Source: a virus. Taken from it: a DNA stretch of 39,061 nucleotides. Positions 7,260 through 13,380 of this stretch are shown here, one piece after another. The first letter of the stretch is position 1; every line of letters starts with the position of its first letter. The DNA is taken from positions 1 to 39,061 of the IMG/VR virus record IMGVR_UViG_3300037010_000660. One strand, 5' to 3'. Under the pieces are notes generated by a model. It was not told the origin of the DNA, did not search any database, and worked only from the letters and a program-made list of their open reading frames with translations. The translations under genes were made by a program, and so were the position numbers.

Positions 7260-7622
7260 ATGAAGCTCACACCATCAATGCGCCGCGTCATGATCGCGCT
7301 AGACAGGTATGGTGATATGTCTGCGCGGGAAATCGCAGAAGTGGCACACGTTTCTGAACGCACTCTAGTATCGAGTGGCGTTCTAACCGCATTGCGCGAA
7401 GCCGGTCTGATCCGCGTTTCCGACTGGCAGCGCAATTTCCCAGGTTCTCCAACGCCGATCTATTCATTCACCCCTGGCCCAAACAAGCGCAAGCCGAAGC
7501 CGTACTCTGACGCAGAAGTGAGCAAGAGGTGGAAGGAGAGGGTCGGGTATTACGGGGAAGAATACCAACAGCGCCAAAAGGCGCGGCAATCAATCAAGCA
7601 ACTTTTGAGGATCAACAAATGA
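7260..7622 (+). CDS. Winged-helix-like DNA-binding protein (120 aa)
   Basis: Residues 1-55 look like a winged helix: MRRVMIALDRYGDMSAREIA, then HVSERTLVSSGVLTALREAG as recognition helix, then the IRVSDW wing. The tail is Lys/Arg/Tyr-rich, including KRWKERVGYYGEEY, and could bind DNA or RNA. It may regulate early genes or bind DNA structurally. The TGA overlaps the MazG-like start by 4 bases. A truncated copy of its start lies at 6581. Confidence 0.7.
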   Translation: MKLTPSMRRVMIALDRYGDMSAREIAEVAHVSERTLVSSGVLTALREAGLIRVSDWQRNFPGSPTPIYSFTPGPNKRKPKPYSDAEVSKRWKERVGYYGEEYQQRQKARQSIKQLLRINK

Positions 7623-7915
7623 ACCGATTCGATGACATACGCGCGTGGGCGCATGACCGCAAATTGATCGACGGCAGTACGCCAGACCGGCAATTTCTCA
7701 AGCTGTCGGAGGAAGTTGGAGAACTGGCGGCAGGACTGGCAAAGGGCAATCGTGTTGCTGTTCTTGACGGCATCGGCGACGCAATCGTGGTACTGACCAT
7801 CCTTGCTTCGCAAGTGGGCGTGCTGGTCGAGGACTGCATCGACGCGGCCTGGAATGAGATCAAGGATCGCAGGGGACGGATGTTGAACGGTGTGTTTATC
7901 AAGGACGGAGACTGA
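7619..7915 (+). CDS. MazG-like NTP pyrophosphohydrolase domain protein
   Basis: This 98-residue all-alpha protein carries the MazG-type signature: [16 protein letters not shown] (ExxE near residues 30-33) and the second metal-binding helix [14 protein letters not shown] (ExxD-like Asp near 57). Family members hydrolyse non-standard or stress-related nucleoside triphosphates; phage MazG-like proteins are thought to tune host nucleotide pools. It lies between the winged-helix gene and ssb, in line with a nucleotide-metabolism role. The start is fixed by the ATGA overlap. Confidence 0.8.
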   Translation: MNRFDDIRAWAHDRKLIDGSTPDRQFLKLSEEVGELAAGLAKGNRVAVLDGIGDAIVVLTILASQVGVLVEDCIDAAWNEIKDRRGRMLNGVFIKDGD

Positions 7916-7916
7916 A

Positions 7917-8354
7917 ATGGCAAGCGTGAATCTGGCAATCATCGTTGGGTACTTGGGCGCAGACCCGGAGCTTCGGTATCTGCCGAACGGCGACGCTGTT
8001 GTGAACCTGTCTGTTGCGACAAGCGAGAAATACAAGGACAAGTCGGGACAGCCTGTCGAGACAACGGAATGGCATCGTGTGAGCTTCTTTGGCCGCATTG
8101 CCGAGGTGTGTGGCGAGTATCTGCGCAAGGGCAGTCTGGTTTACATCGAGGGCAGCATCCGTACGCGCAAATACACGGACAAGGATGGCATCGAGCGTTA
8201 CACGACCGACATCAAGGGCAGTCGCATGAAGATGCTTGGCAGTTCCAACGGCGACGGAGAAGAACGCCCGGCGAAGCGGCCGGAGGCCAGGCGCGATGTT
8301 CAGAAGCCGCCATCGCCGAGCTTTGACGACATGGACGATGACATCCCTTGGTAG
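7917..8354 (+). CDS. ssb: Single-stranded DNA-binding protein
   Basis: This 145-residue OB-fold SSB shows [20 protein letters not shown], then [31 protein letters not shown] and YTTDI, as in bacterial SSB. A short basic linker follows, ending in the acidic tip DDMDDDIPW. The usual tip ends DIPF; Trp replaces Phe here. It protects ssDNA and recruits partners, working with the ERF and exonuclease genes upstream. ATG 7917 is used, two bases after the previous stop; an in-frame start at 7890 lies in the upstream gene. Confidence 0.93.
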   Translation: MASVNLAIIVGYLGADPELRYLPNGDAVVNLSVATSEKYKDKSGQPVETTEWHRVSFFGRIAEVCGEYLRKGSLVYIEGSIRTRKYTDKDGIERYTTDIKGSRMKMLGSSNGDGEERPAKRPEARRDVQKPPSPSFDDMDDDIPW

Positions 8355-8412
8355 CCATAAGCTAGTTTCCTTCCGCACCAAAAAAATTCTATCGGCAACC
8401 ATCAAGTAGTAC

Positions 8413-8440
8413 TTGACACTCTCGTTTAGGCGCGTATAGT
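8413..8440 (+). promoter_or_regulatory. Rightward promoter before the 8475 gene
   Basis: TTGACA (8413-8418) and TATAGT (8435-8440) are spaced by 16 bases, close to sigma70 consensus. It lies in the 120-base gap after ssb and 35 bases before ATG 8475, and probably boosts the second early block (8475-10218). Confidence 0.72.
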
Positions 8441-8474
8441 TATACCTAATAGATAGCAGATAGGAGGTTGCGAA

Positions 8475-8702
8475 ATGAGAGACCTAGTTGACTGCTGCCC
8501 GGACTGCGAATCGTGGTGCGGGTCGGACGATGGCGGACCTGATGCCTGGCAGGCGCAGGAATCCGAGCTTCAGCAGCAATCGTTCGCCGAAGCGGCGGCC
8601 GAGCGTGAGCGTGAGCTTGCCGCGATTGGCGATCAGCTTGCCGGCGCGATTGCTACGTTGGATGAGGCGATTGCGCGGCTGGTTGCGCTGGTGAGCAAGT
8701 GA
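8475..8702 (+). CDS. Acidic coiled-coil hypothetical protein (75 aa)
   Basis: TAGGAGG precedes the ATG at good spacing. The N-terminus has four cysteines (DCCPDCESWC), followed by an acidic Gly/Asp stretch. The C-terminal 45 residues form a heptad-like helix (AEAAAERERELAAIGDQLAG and onward), so a short coiled coil is likely. No family is recognised. It is the first gene after the promoter at 8413. Confidence 0.72.
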   Translation: MRDLVDCCPDCESWCGSDDGGPDAWQAQESELQQQSFAEAAAERERELAAIGDQLAGAIATLDEAIARLVALVSK

Positions 8703-8722
8703 TAGGTTTACGTGGAGAGGCA

Positions 8723-8740
8723 GGGCCGGGCAGGGCGGGG
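8723..8740 (+). other. G-quadruplex motif
   Basis: Four G-runs (GGG, GGG, GGG, GGGG) are separated by only 2, 2 and 1 bases, which fits the canonical intramolecular G-quadruplex pattern with short loops. It sits on the coding strand in the 207-base gap between the 8475 and 8910 genes. A further GGGG lies 6 bases downstream. Confidence 0.6.
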
Positions 8741-8798
8741 CGTGTGCGGGGCAAGGCACGGCGGTCGCCTTTATCCTCGACGATCCGCGCATCGAGAC

Positions 8799-8891
8799 AT
8801 GGACGAAGAAAGACCGGACGCAGATTCTCCGATCCGCCAGGCTGCGCCAGCCAGCAGCTTCGACGATCTCGAAGATGATTTGCAATTATGA
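8799..8891 (+). CDS. Short acidic peptide with an SSB-like tail (30 aa)
   Basis: ATG 8799 opens a 30-residue acidic peptide ending SSFDDLEDDLQL, which parallels the SSB tip [11 protein letters not shown] encoded at 8354. The frame stays open back to a GTG at 8712, but that part is GC-biased and not protein-like. In another frame, bases 8768-8830 read FILDDPRIETWTKKD, loosely like the end of an SSB OB-fold. It may be a decayed second ssb or an mRNA leader region. No clear ribosome binding site precedes it. Confidence 0.3.
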   Translation: MDEERPDADSPIRQAAPASSFDDLEDDLQL

Positions 8892-8909
8892 AACAGAAAG
8901 GAGATTACG

Positions 8910-9710
8910 ATGAAGTTTGCAAGGCAAAAGCCGGAAGCAACCGTGATGGATATAACCCCGGAGACGGCAAAAGAAATGCTTGCAACCAGCCCGGGAAATA
9001 GACGATTGCGCGGATGGTACGTAGACATGCTCGCCGCCGCGATGAAGCGCGGAGAGTGGCGTGTCACAAGCCAGGGGATTGGCTTTGATGTAAACGGCAG
9101 GCTGCGTGACGCTCACCACAGGCTGAATGCTTGCATTCAGTCAGGTGTTACGTTTCCGTCCGTGGTGGTTCTTGGAATGAGACCAGACGCCTACGAAGTG
9201 ACCGACACGGGTATGGTGCGCACCTATGCCGACCGGCTTGGTCAAGACCGCGCAGTTGCCGATGTGCTGCGGCTTGGCTGCCAGTACGCGCTTGGCACGC
9301 CGAGACCGACAATAGACCAGATGCGCCCGATCATTGGAGCAGGATTCGGAGCCGCAGCGCAGTCATTGATCGAGTTTTGCGGATCGAAGAGGAAATACTA
9401 CTCATCTGCACCGATGAAACTGGCTGCCTGCATCACGATCATGAACGGGGGAGACGCTGACTTCGTGTTGCATCAATACCGCGCGATGTGCAGCCTTGAT
9501 TTCGATGCGATGTCGAAGTCAGCGCAGGCGCTGGTCCGGCAGGTTGATAGCGGGAAAACACGTGCCTACGATACACGCGAAGTGCTGGCGAGAGGGTTCC
9601 GGGTTTTCGACAAAGACAGGCACGGTATCAGCAAGATTCAGATTAGCGACTCCGACATGGATGCATCGGTTGAACTTGTGCGCTCTGTGCTGCGCAACTC
9701 TGTATTCTAA
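8910..9710 (+). CDS. ParB-nuclease-fold-like phage protein (266 aa)
   Basis: AAAGGAG precedes the ATG. The N-terminal 90 residues carry the pattern found in phage ParB/sulfiredoxin-fold proteins: DITPETAKEMLA, RRLRGWYVDMLAAAMKRGEW, GIGFDVNGRLRDAHHRLNAC. The last segment corresponds to the G-x-H-R box of that fold. The C-terminal two thirds is helical and has no recognised domain. Members occur widely in phages with no proven role; DNA binding or modification, or regulation, is possible. No partner ParA or Walker ATPase of the segregation type is present, so plasmid-like partition is not supported. Confidence 0.7.
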   Translation: MKFARQKPEATVMDITPETAKEMLATSPGNRRLRGWYVDMLAAAMKRGEWRVTSQGIGFDVNGRLRDAHHRLNACIQSGVTFPSVVVLGMRPDAYEVTDTGMVRTYADRLGQDRAVADVLRLGCQYALGTPRPTIDQMRPIIGAGFGAAAQSLIEFCGSKRKYYSSAPMKLAACITIMNGGDADFVLHQYRAMCSLDFDAMSKSAQALVRQVDSGKTRAYDTREVLARGFRVFDKDRHGISKIQISDSDMDASVELVRSVLRNSVF

Positions 9711-9740
9711 GAACATAAGCACGCGGTAAAGCATGACGCA

Positions 9741-9824
9741 ATGGCCAAGATGCAGATCGCCCTTACGTCAACCGTTGCGCCGATGCGGCCGCAGATCAAC
9801 AAGACGGAGGTGGGCAATGGATAA
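9741..9824 (+). CDS. Possible tiny protein (27 aa)
   Basis: ATG 9741 opens a 27-residue ORF (MAKMQIALTSTVAPMRPQIN, then KTEVGNG) whose TAA lies 5 bases inside the next gene, an overlap typical of coupled translation. The ribosome binding site is weak. It fills the otherwise empty 106-base gap between 9710 and 9817. No family is recognised; chance cannot be excluded at this length. Confidence 0.35.
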   Translation: MAKMQIALTSTVAPMRPQINKTEVGNG

Positions 9825-10005
9825 CCTTTTCGACCGCATCGCGACTGGAACAACGACGGCAGATGATTGCCGAGAAGTCGAACTGATGGCAGCTACGTTA
9901 TCGACGCTGCGGCTGTTTGTCCATGAGGTATCGCTGTTCTGCGAAGATGAGAATTTCGCAAACCGAGCGAGTTGGCTACTCAGTTGTCTTTACCCGGAGG
10001 ACTAG
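9817..10005 (+). CDS. Hypothetical small acidic protein (62 aa)
   Basis: ATG 9817 is preceded by CGGAGG at good spacing; an upstream in-frame ATG at 9733 would add an Arg-rich segment that does not look coded. The 62-residue product is acidic and helical, with LFDRIATGTTTADDCREVEL at its start. No domain is recognised. It lies 3 bases before the KorA-like gene and is probably co-translated. Confidence 0.7.
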   Translation: MDNLFDRIATGTTTADDCREVELMAATLSTLRLFVHEVSLFCEDENFANRASWLLSCLYPED

Positions 10006-10008
10006 ATC

Positions 10009-10218
10009 GTGACACCAGATCAATTTTCGGCTCTTGCCAGCATCATCCGTATGCGTGTCGGTCCGTCTCAAGAGGCAGCGCGCCTTGTGCTTGTCGAGGG
10101 TATGCGCCCGTGTGATGCAGCGCGTAAGGTCGGCTTGTCTCCGCAAGGGGTTAATGACGCAGCGCGTAGGGTTAAGAATGCCGCCAGCGTGCTCAAGAAA
10201 GTCTGCGGATACGGATAG
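10009..10218 (+). CDS. KorA/TrfB-like helix-turn-helix regulator (69 aa)
   Basis: This 69-residue protein starts at GTG 10009. Its core, QEAARLVLVEGMRPCDAARK followed by VGLSPQGVNDAARRVK, matches the TrfB/KorA transcriptional repressor family, with the HTH at about residues 34-58. The N-terminal MTPDQFSALASIIRMRVGPS is also typical. KorA proteins repress plasmid operons; phage relatives are thought to regulate early or late genes. It is the last clear gene of the rightward region, so it may shut down early transcription (inference). Confidence 0.8.
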   Translation: MTPDQFSALASIIRMRVGPSQEAARLVLVEGMRPCDAARKVGLSPQGVNDAARRVKNAASVLKKVCGYG

Positions 10219-10263
10219 GCAGACTGATTACTGCCAAAATAGCCATGTGTACTGCGTTTTTGG

Positions 10264-10374
10264 ATGTTTTTGGATGTCAATATAGGCAAAAGCAATCCGA
10301 CGCCGCTTGTGTTCTCCGCGTGCGAACCTGATATTGCGGCGGAGGATTGGGGATCATTCTCCCGCGACATTTAG
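10264..10374 (+). CDS. Possible small ORF in the convergent gap (36 aa)
   Basis: ATG 10264 to TAG 10374 encodes 36 residues of ordinary composition (FLDVNIGKSNPTPLVFSACE and onward). There is no ribosome binding site, only a T-rich repeat (TTTTTGGATG twice, 10247-10267). It lies in the 176-base gap between the end of the rightward genes and the end of the leftward late operon. I see no hairpin with a T-run there, so the convergent terminators, if any, are not obvious. Confidence 0.25.
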   Translation: MFLDVNIGKSNPTPLVFSACEPDIAAEDWGSFSRDI

Positions 10375-10394
10375 ATGCGCGTGAAGCCTTAACC

Positions 10395-10868
10395 TCACCT
10401 ATGCTTGCATTCTCCGCGTTCCCCGATATAGGTGCGGTACGCTGCCACCCAATCCGTAGCTATGGCGTGCTGCGCATCATTAAGCGACATATCACCAGCG
10501 CATACCATCTTGTGTAGCTGGTTTTCAAGTCTGTCCTTGTCCACGGCGTTGCGCGGCCCGCCGTATGGCTGCGGCCACAGATTCCGCACATCGTCCGCTC
10601 CGCCAAGCTCACGCGAAATCAGATGGTCGATCTCACAGCCGCGCGGCGATAGTGCGCATTCCCCTTGATACGGCGTCATGTGATACCTGGCATAGACTTG
10701 TGCCTTCATGCTTTCCGTCACAGCACGGCTATCACGCCCCCACCTTGTATTGCATATCTGGTCAAGCGTCAGGTTGCGCGTCACTCCCGGAGTGAGCTTT
10801 GGGTCAGGTAGCGGCCCAGCAAAGGCCGCCGAGACGCACAGAAGAATCAGCAGGGGCCGGTAGTGCAT
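10395..10868 (-). CDS. Secreted HNH nuclease-like protein (157 aa)
   Basis: The N-terminal 18 residues (MHYRPLLILLCVSAAFAG) form a signal peptide. The mature part has an HNH/beta-beta-alpha-metal core: Cys 71, Cys 78, EIDHLISRELGG (His 82), DVRNLWPQPYGG (Asn 96) and DKDRLENQLHKMVC. This is the layout of small exported HNH proteins found in phage lysis regions and in bacteria. It is the last gene of the leftward late operon and starts inside the lipoprotein gene (22-base overlap). Export suggests action in the periplasm, perhaps on host or incoming DNA (inference). Confidence 0.8.
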   Translation of the reverse strand: MHYRPLLILLCVSAAFAGPLPDPKLTPGVTRNLTLDQICNTRWGRDSRAVTESMKAQVYARYHMTPYQGECALSPRGCEIDHLISRELGGADDVRNLWPQPYGGPRNAVDKDRLENQLHKMVCAGDMSLNDAQHAIATDWVAAYRTYIGERGECKHR

Positions 10869-11401
10869 GTTTGGGTGTGGTTGTCGTACGGGTTGTTTTG
10901 GGTGTGGTTGTCGTACGGGTTGTAGCTGCCGCTGATCGCGTGGTTGTCAGTGGTGGTTGTGGTGGTGGTCACGGTATCGCCTGGTGCCTGAATCTTACCG
11001 GCGATGTCCACGAATGCGCCATTCGTTGACACAGCAACGTCGCGGCTGTTGTTGCTTTGTGTGATGGCGATGTGCTGGTTGGCTCTGATGCCGTAGCCAT
11101 GCACAATCGACGGAGCAAGGATTCCGAACCAGTCGCGGATTTCGTCAGCTGTGGAGCGTGGCGCGGCAATCTGTGGCTGACTTTGACCAGTGCCTGGGAT
11201 CATGAGTGCCATGACGGCCGCGACCTTTGCGGCATCCCCACCAGATGCACCAAGCTCCTTGATCGCATTGGCCTTGGCGATGTCCGCGTCAGCCTGGGCC
11301 TTGTGAATCCGCGTCTGCATGTCGGCATATCGCCCGTAGTCCGATGTTACAGCACAGCCACCAAGCGCAAGCGCGCCCGCGATAGCGATCATGGTTTTCA
11401 T
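10847..11401 (-). CDS. Phage lipoprotein with C-terminal Asn/Thr-rich tail (184 aa)
   Basis: GGAGGAACC precedes ATG 11401. The signal peptide ends in a lipobox (ALALGGC, Cys near 16), so the protein is likely anchored in a membrane. A charged helix follows (ADMQTRIHKAQADADIAKAN), then a domain including ITQSNNSRDVAVSTNGAFVD, an eight-Thr run and two perfect 9-residue repeats. Similar lipoproteins recur near phage lysis genes, with unproven function. Helical-lipoprotein layout could fit a spanin-type role, but no matching inner-membrane partner is clear. Confidence 0.75.
   Translation of the reverse strand: MKTMIAIAGALALGGCAVTSDYGRYADMQTRIHKAQADADIAKANAIKELGASGGDAAKVAAVMALMIPGTGQSQPQIAAPRSTADEIRDWFGILAPSIVHGYGIRANQHIAITQSNNSRDVAVSTNGAFVDIAGKIQAPGDTVTTTTTTTDNHAISGSYNPYDNHTQNNPYDNHTQTCTTGPC
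10870..10923 (-). repeat. Perfect 27-bp tandem repeat, two copies
   Basis: The units 10870-10896 and 10897-10923 are identical. In the lipoprotein gene they encode two copies of a 9-residue unit containing NPYDNHTQ. The exact identity suggests recent duplication by slippage, so copy number may vary between isolates. Confidence 0.9.
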
Positions 11402-11412
11402 GGTTCCTCCAA

Positions 11413-11814
11413 TCAATCTGAGTTGAACGTTCGCACCGCCGCCACGTAAGCCTCGCACATATCATCCGGGTATCCGGCATCATACAGTGCCTCGCGGAAT
11501 ATCAAATGCGCGACCTTCGCCGGCACAGGTGTATTGCCATCCTTGTCCTTGCGCCGCAGGTAATCGTGAAGCGTACCCTGCTTGAAGCCCATCCACATCC
11601 CTTGGCCCATGAACCGAAGAGCCAATGACTGCCCGACAACTGGAACAGCAATCAGCGCCTTCGGAACCGAGCTCCCATCCGTGCGAAACCATTTTGGCAC
11701 GGTGTAGGTTTCGCCGGTCAGTTCGCTCGAATACACAAGCGGCGCGGCCGTGAGCCACGGGAATACCGAACGGTCATCGACCAGTTGCACCAGTAGTGGC
11801 GTGTGAAACGGCAT
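11413..11814 (-). CDS. DUF1353 family protein (133 aa)
   Basis: The protein shows the DUF1353 pattern: an early LVYSSELTGETYTVPKWFRT followed by DGSSVPKA, then LHDYLRR and FREALYDAG near the C-terminus. Conserved His and Asp (LHDYL) could form an active or metal site. This family is common in phage lysis and tail-end regions; its role is unknown. ATG 11814 overlaps the stop of the lipoprotein gene (TAATG), so it is preferred over an upstream in-frame start at 11859. Confidence 0.82.
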   Translation of the reverse strand: MPFHTPLLVQLVDDRSVFPWLTAAPLVYSSELTGETYTVPKWFRTDGSSVPKALIAVPVVGQSLALRFMGQGMWMGFKQGTLHDYLRRKDKDGNTPVPAKVAHLIFREALYDAGYPDDMCEAYVAAVRTFNSD

Positions 11815-12059
11815 TACGGGGCCACGGCGTCCTGTTTGACAGAGCAATACGCCTGCCACGCCTTCAGCCCGTCAGGGTCGTTCGCAAAGCGCCGACGGAC
11901 CGCGCCCGCCGTTGCCGCATCACAGGTGGCCCATCGCGCCGCGATGAGTTCCTGATCCGCAGTTACGGCTCCGTACTCTGCCACTGATGTCTTGAACGCC
12001 GTCCATTCAGCGCAACCAGTGAGCGCCGCGCATGCGGCCACCAGATATAACGCTTTCAT
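11814..12059 (-). CDS. Small lipoprotein (81 aa)
   Basis: The N-terminus MKALYLVAACAALTGC is a short lipoprotein signal with lipobox LTGC (Cys 16). The mature part of about 65 residues is helical and has two more cysteines, near residues 46 and 72, that could form a disulfide. It lies directly after the holin in the lysis cassette and is coupled to the DUF1353 gene. It could be an outer-membrane spanin (Rz1-like), but it is not Pro-rich and is not nested in an Rz gene. Confidence 0.72.
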   Translation of the reverse strand: MKALYLVAACAALTGCAEWTAFKTSVAEYGAVTADQELIAARWATCDAATAGAVRRRFANDPDGLKAWQAYCSVKQDAVAP

Positions 12060-12226
12060 TTGCTTGCTGCGACGCCAGCACGCAGCGCCGCGAGACCAGC
12101 GCCGATAAGTCCAGAATTGACTGCCTCGCCGAGCGTCATTTCGCCGGTCAGAAACGACACGATCGCAGCGACAACAGCGCCGAAGGCCACGATATAGGTA
12201 CGCTTACCTTGAAGTCCTTGCAACAT
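12056..12226 (-). CDS. Holin-like membrane protein (56 aa)
   Basis: ATG 12226 has AAGGAG upstream at 6 bases; the earlier GTG at 12241 overlaps that site and is rejected. The 56-residue protein has a hydrophobic helix TYIVAFGAVVAAIVSFLTG (about residues 9-27) and a second, weaker helix SGLIGAGLAALRAGVAA near the C-terminus, as in small phage holins. It lies just after the endolysin and is expected to permeabilise the inner membrane at lysis time. Confidence 0.75.
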   Translation of the reverse strand: MLQGLQGKRTYIVAFGAVVAAIVSFLTGEMTLGEAVNSGLIGAGLAALRAGVAASK

Positions 12227-12259
12227 GATTCTCTCCTTCACAAAGGTTGATTCACAGCA

Positions 12260-12769
12260 TTATGCCGTTCCGTCCACGAAATTCGCCACCCGGTTCATCC
12301 ATCCGGCCGAGAACACCGCATTCGCGGGCCGCGACCTGATAACTTCACCGAGATAGCGAATGCGTTCCGCAAGAAACTTGCGGTATAGCAAATCAGTGTT
12401 GGCGTTCTGTATTGCCGCCTTCGTCACAGGCCCGAGAACCCCATCCACAGGAACAATTCCGAGAGCCTGTTGCAACATGCGCACAGCAGACTTGACGCCG
12501 CTATGTACGGCCGTGTCCACAACGAGACCAAGCAACGGATCTGGAATGTTAGAAAAGCCTGGTTCCTCGATGTACTGGCGCCGATATATGGCGCGTGCCT
12601 CATCAATGGTGAGAGCCGCAACATCCCCACGGGTCACCACATGACCACGTGCCTCGGCAAGCGTATCCTGAGTGATTCCGTACTTAGTCGTCCCGCCATG
12701 GTCGGCTGGGTTATCGACGAATCCGCCCTCTCGCTGGATTATGTCGTCGATGATCTTGTCTATGCTCAT
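12260..12769 (-). CDS. Endolysin, GH108-type muramidase
   Basis: The 169-residue product from ATG 12769 has the glycosyl hydrolase 108 signature: REGGFVDNPADHGGTTKYGI, with catalytic Glu near residue 14, then IYRRQYIEEPGF and DTAVHSGVKSAVRMLQQALG leading into a peptidoglycan-binding-3-like C-terminal half (VDGVLGPVTKAAI). There is no signal peptide, so it depends on the holin. The ATG overlaps the stop of the zinc-finger gene. It cleaves the glycan strands of host peptidoglycan. Confidence 0.92.
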   Translation of the reverse strand: MSIDKIIDDIIQREGGFVDNPADHGGTTKYGITQDTLAEARGHVVTRGDVAALTIDEARAIYRRQYIEEPGFSNIPDPLLGLVVDTAVHSGVKSAVRMLQQALGIVPVDGVLGPVTKAAIQNANTDLLYRKFLAERIRYLGEVIRSRPANAVFSAGWMNRVANFVDGTA

Positions 12770-12975
12770 TGGAGATTCCCGTGTTTTCTGTATCGTTCCC
12801 AATCATCTGCACACTCGCTTGAGCAAAACAGCTTGTCGCCTTTGACGTACTCGTTGCACCAGTGGCACACGCCGCTTGGCTGCAATTCGCGCGACGCAAG
12901 CAGCTTGCGAATACGGGCAAGCTCAGATTGCGCCATTCCTTCGCCGTTGTCGCTGCGGTCAGCTTCGTCAGCCAT
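12766..12975 (-). CDS. Small zinc-finger protein (69 aa)
   Basis: AGGAGG precedes ATG 12975 (a GTG at 12978 is also possible). The C-terminal half holds CHWCNEYVKGDKLFCSSECA, a four-Cys zinc knuckle of the kind seen in small phage proteins encoded among lysis genes. The N-terminal half is a charged helix. The role is unknown. It is embedded by overlaps between the 29-residue membrane peptide and the endolysin, so its dose is tied to lysis gene expression. Confidence 0.75.
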   Translation of the reverse strand: MADEADRSDNGEGMAQSELARIRKLLASRELQPSGVCHWCNEYVKGDKLFCSSECADDWERYRKHGNLQ

Positions 12976-13057
12976 CACTGCCTCCTAGTACCGCCGACAG
13001 ACACATTCCGATCAGCACGCCAGCAGCCGTTCCGATCCAGAATGCCAGCCAGCACAT
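12968..13057 (-). CDS. Tiny single-pass membrane protein (29 aa)
   Basis: ATG 13057 to TGA 12968 encodes MCWLAFWIGTAAGVLIGMCL and nine more residues. Nearly the whole chain is one hydrophobic helix with a GxxxG-like spacing (GTAAGVLIG). Its start overlaps the stop of the XhlA-like gene (TAATG), and its end overlaps the zinc-finger gene. It lies between an XhlA-like protein and the endolysin, so a holin, holin-partner or lysis-timing role fits (inference). Confidence 0.65.
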   Translation of the reverse strand: MCWLAFWIGTAAGVLIGMCLSAVLGGSDG

Positions 13058-13380
13058 TACAATACCTTCCCGACAATGAATGACAGCGCGCCAATCAAGG
13101 CAGCCCATATCGCTTTGTCAACCCATTCTGCACTCTTTTGCTGAGCTGGCTCTGCAATTTCCAAGCTGCGCACACGCTCTTCCAGTTTGCTGATCAGTCC
13201 GATAATGCGTTCAATGGCGTGTGACGCCGATGATTGCCGTTCCTCGATGAGCGCAAGCCTAGTCACTGCTTCGCTCATGCGCTCAATTGCTGCGCGCATG
13301 GCGTTCTGGTCTGTACGGATGTGTTGAATATCGCTCGCAAGAGAGCCGATCTTTTCCTCTGCCGCCACGCCTTCTCTCAC
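13057..13380 (-). CDS. XhlA-like coiled-coil membrane protein (107 aa)
   Basis: GTG 13380 overlaps the stop of the DUF4376 gene (GTGA); the longer ORF upstream to 13545 runs inside that gene. Residues 10-75 are a long heptad-rich helix (EEKIGSLASDIQHIRTDQNA and onward), and the last 20 residues form a membrane segment (AIWAALIGALSFIVGKVL). This coiled coil plus C-terminal anchor is the layout of XhlA and related phage haemolysin/holin partners. It leads the lysis cassette and probably works with the small membrane proteins downstream. Confidence 0.72.
   Translation of the reverse strand: MREGVAAEEKIGSLASDIQHIRTDQNAMRAAIERMSEAVTRLALIEERQSSASHAIERIIGLISKLEERVRSLEIAEPAQQKSAEWVDKAIWAALIGALSFIVGKVL

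Noticed and set aside
10219-10394. Bidirectional terminator expected where the early and late units converge
   Set aside because: Only a weak GC stem (about 10333-10364) without T-runs and a T-rich direct repeat were found; nothing that meets intrinsic terminator form.
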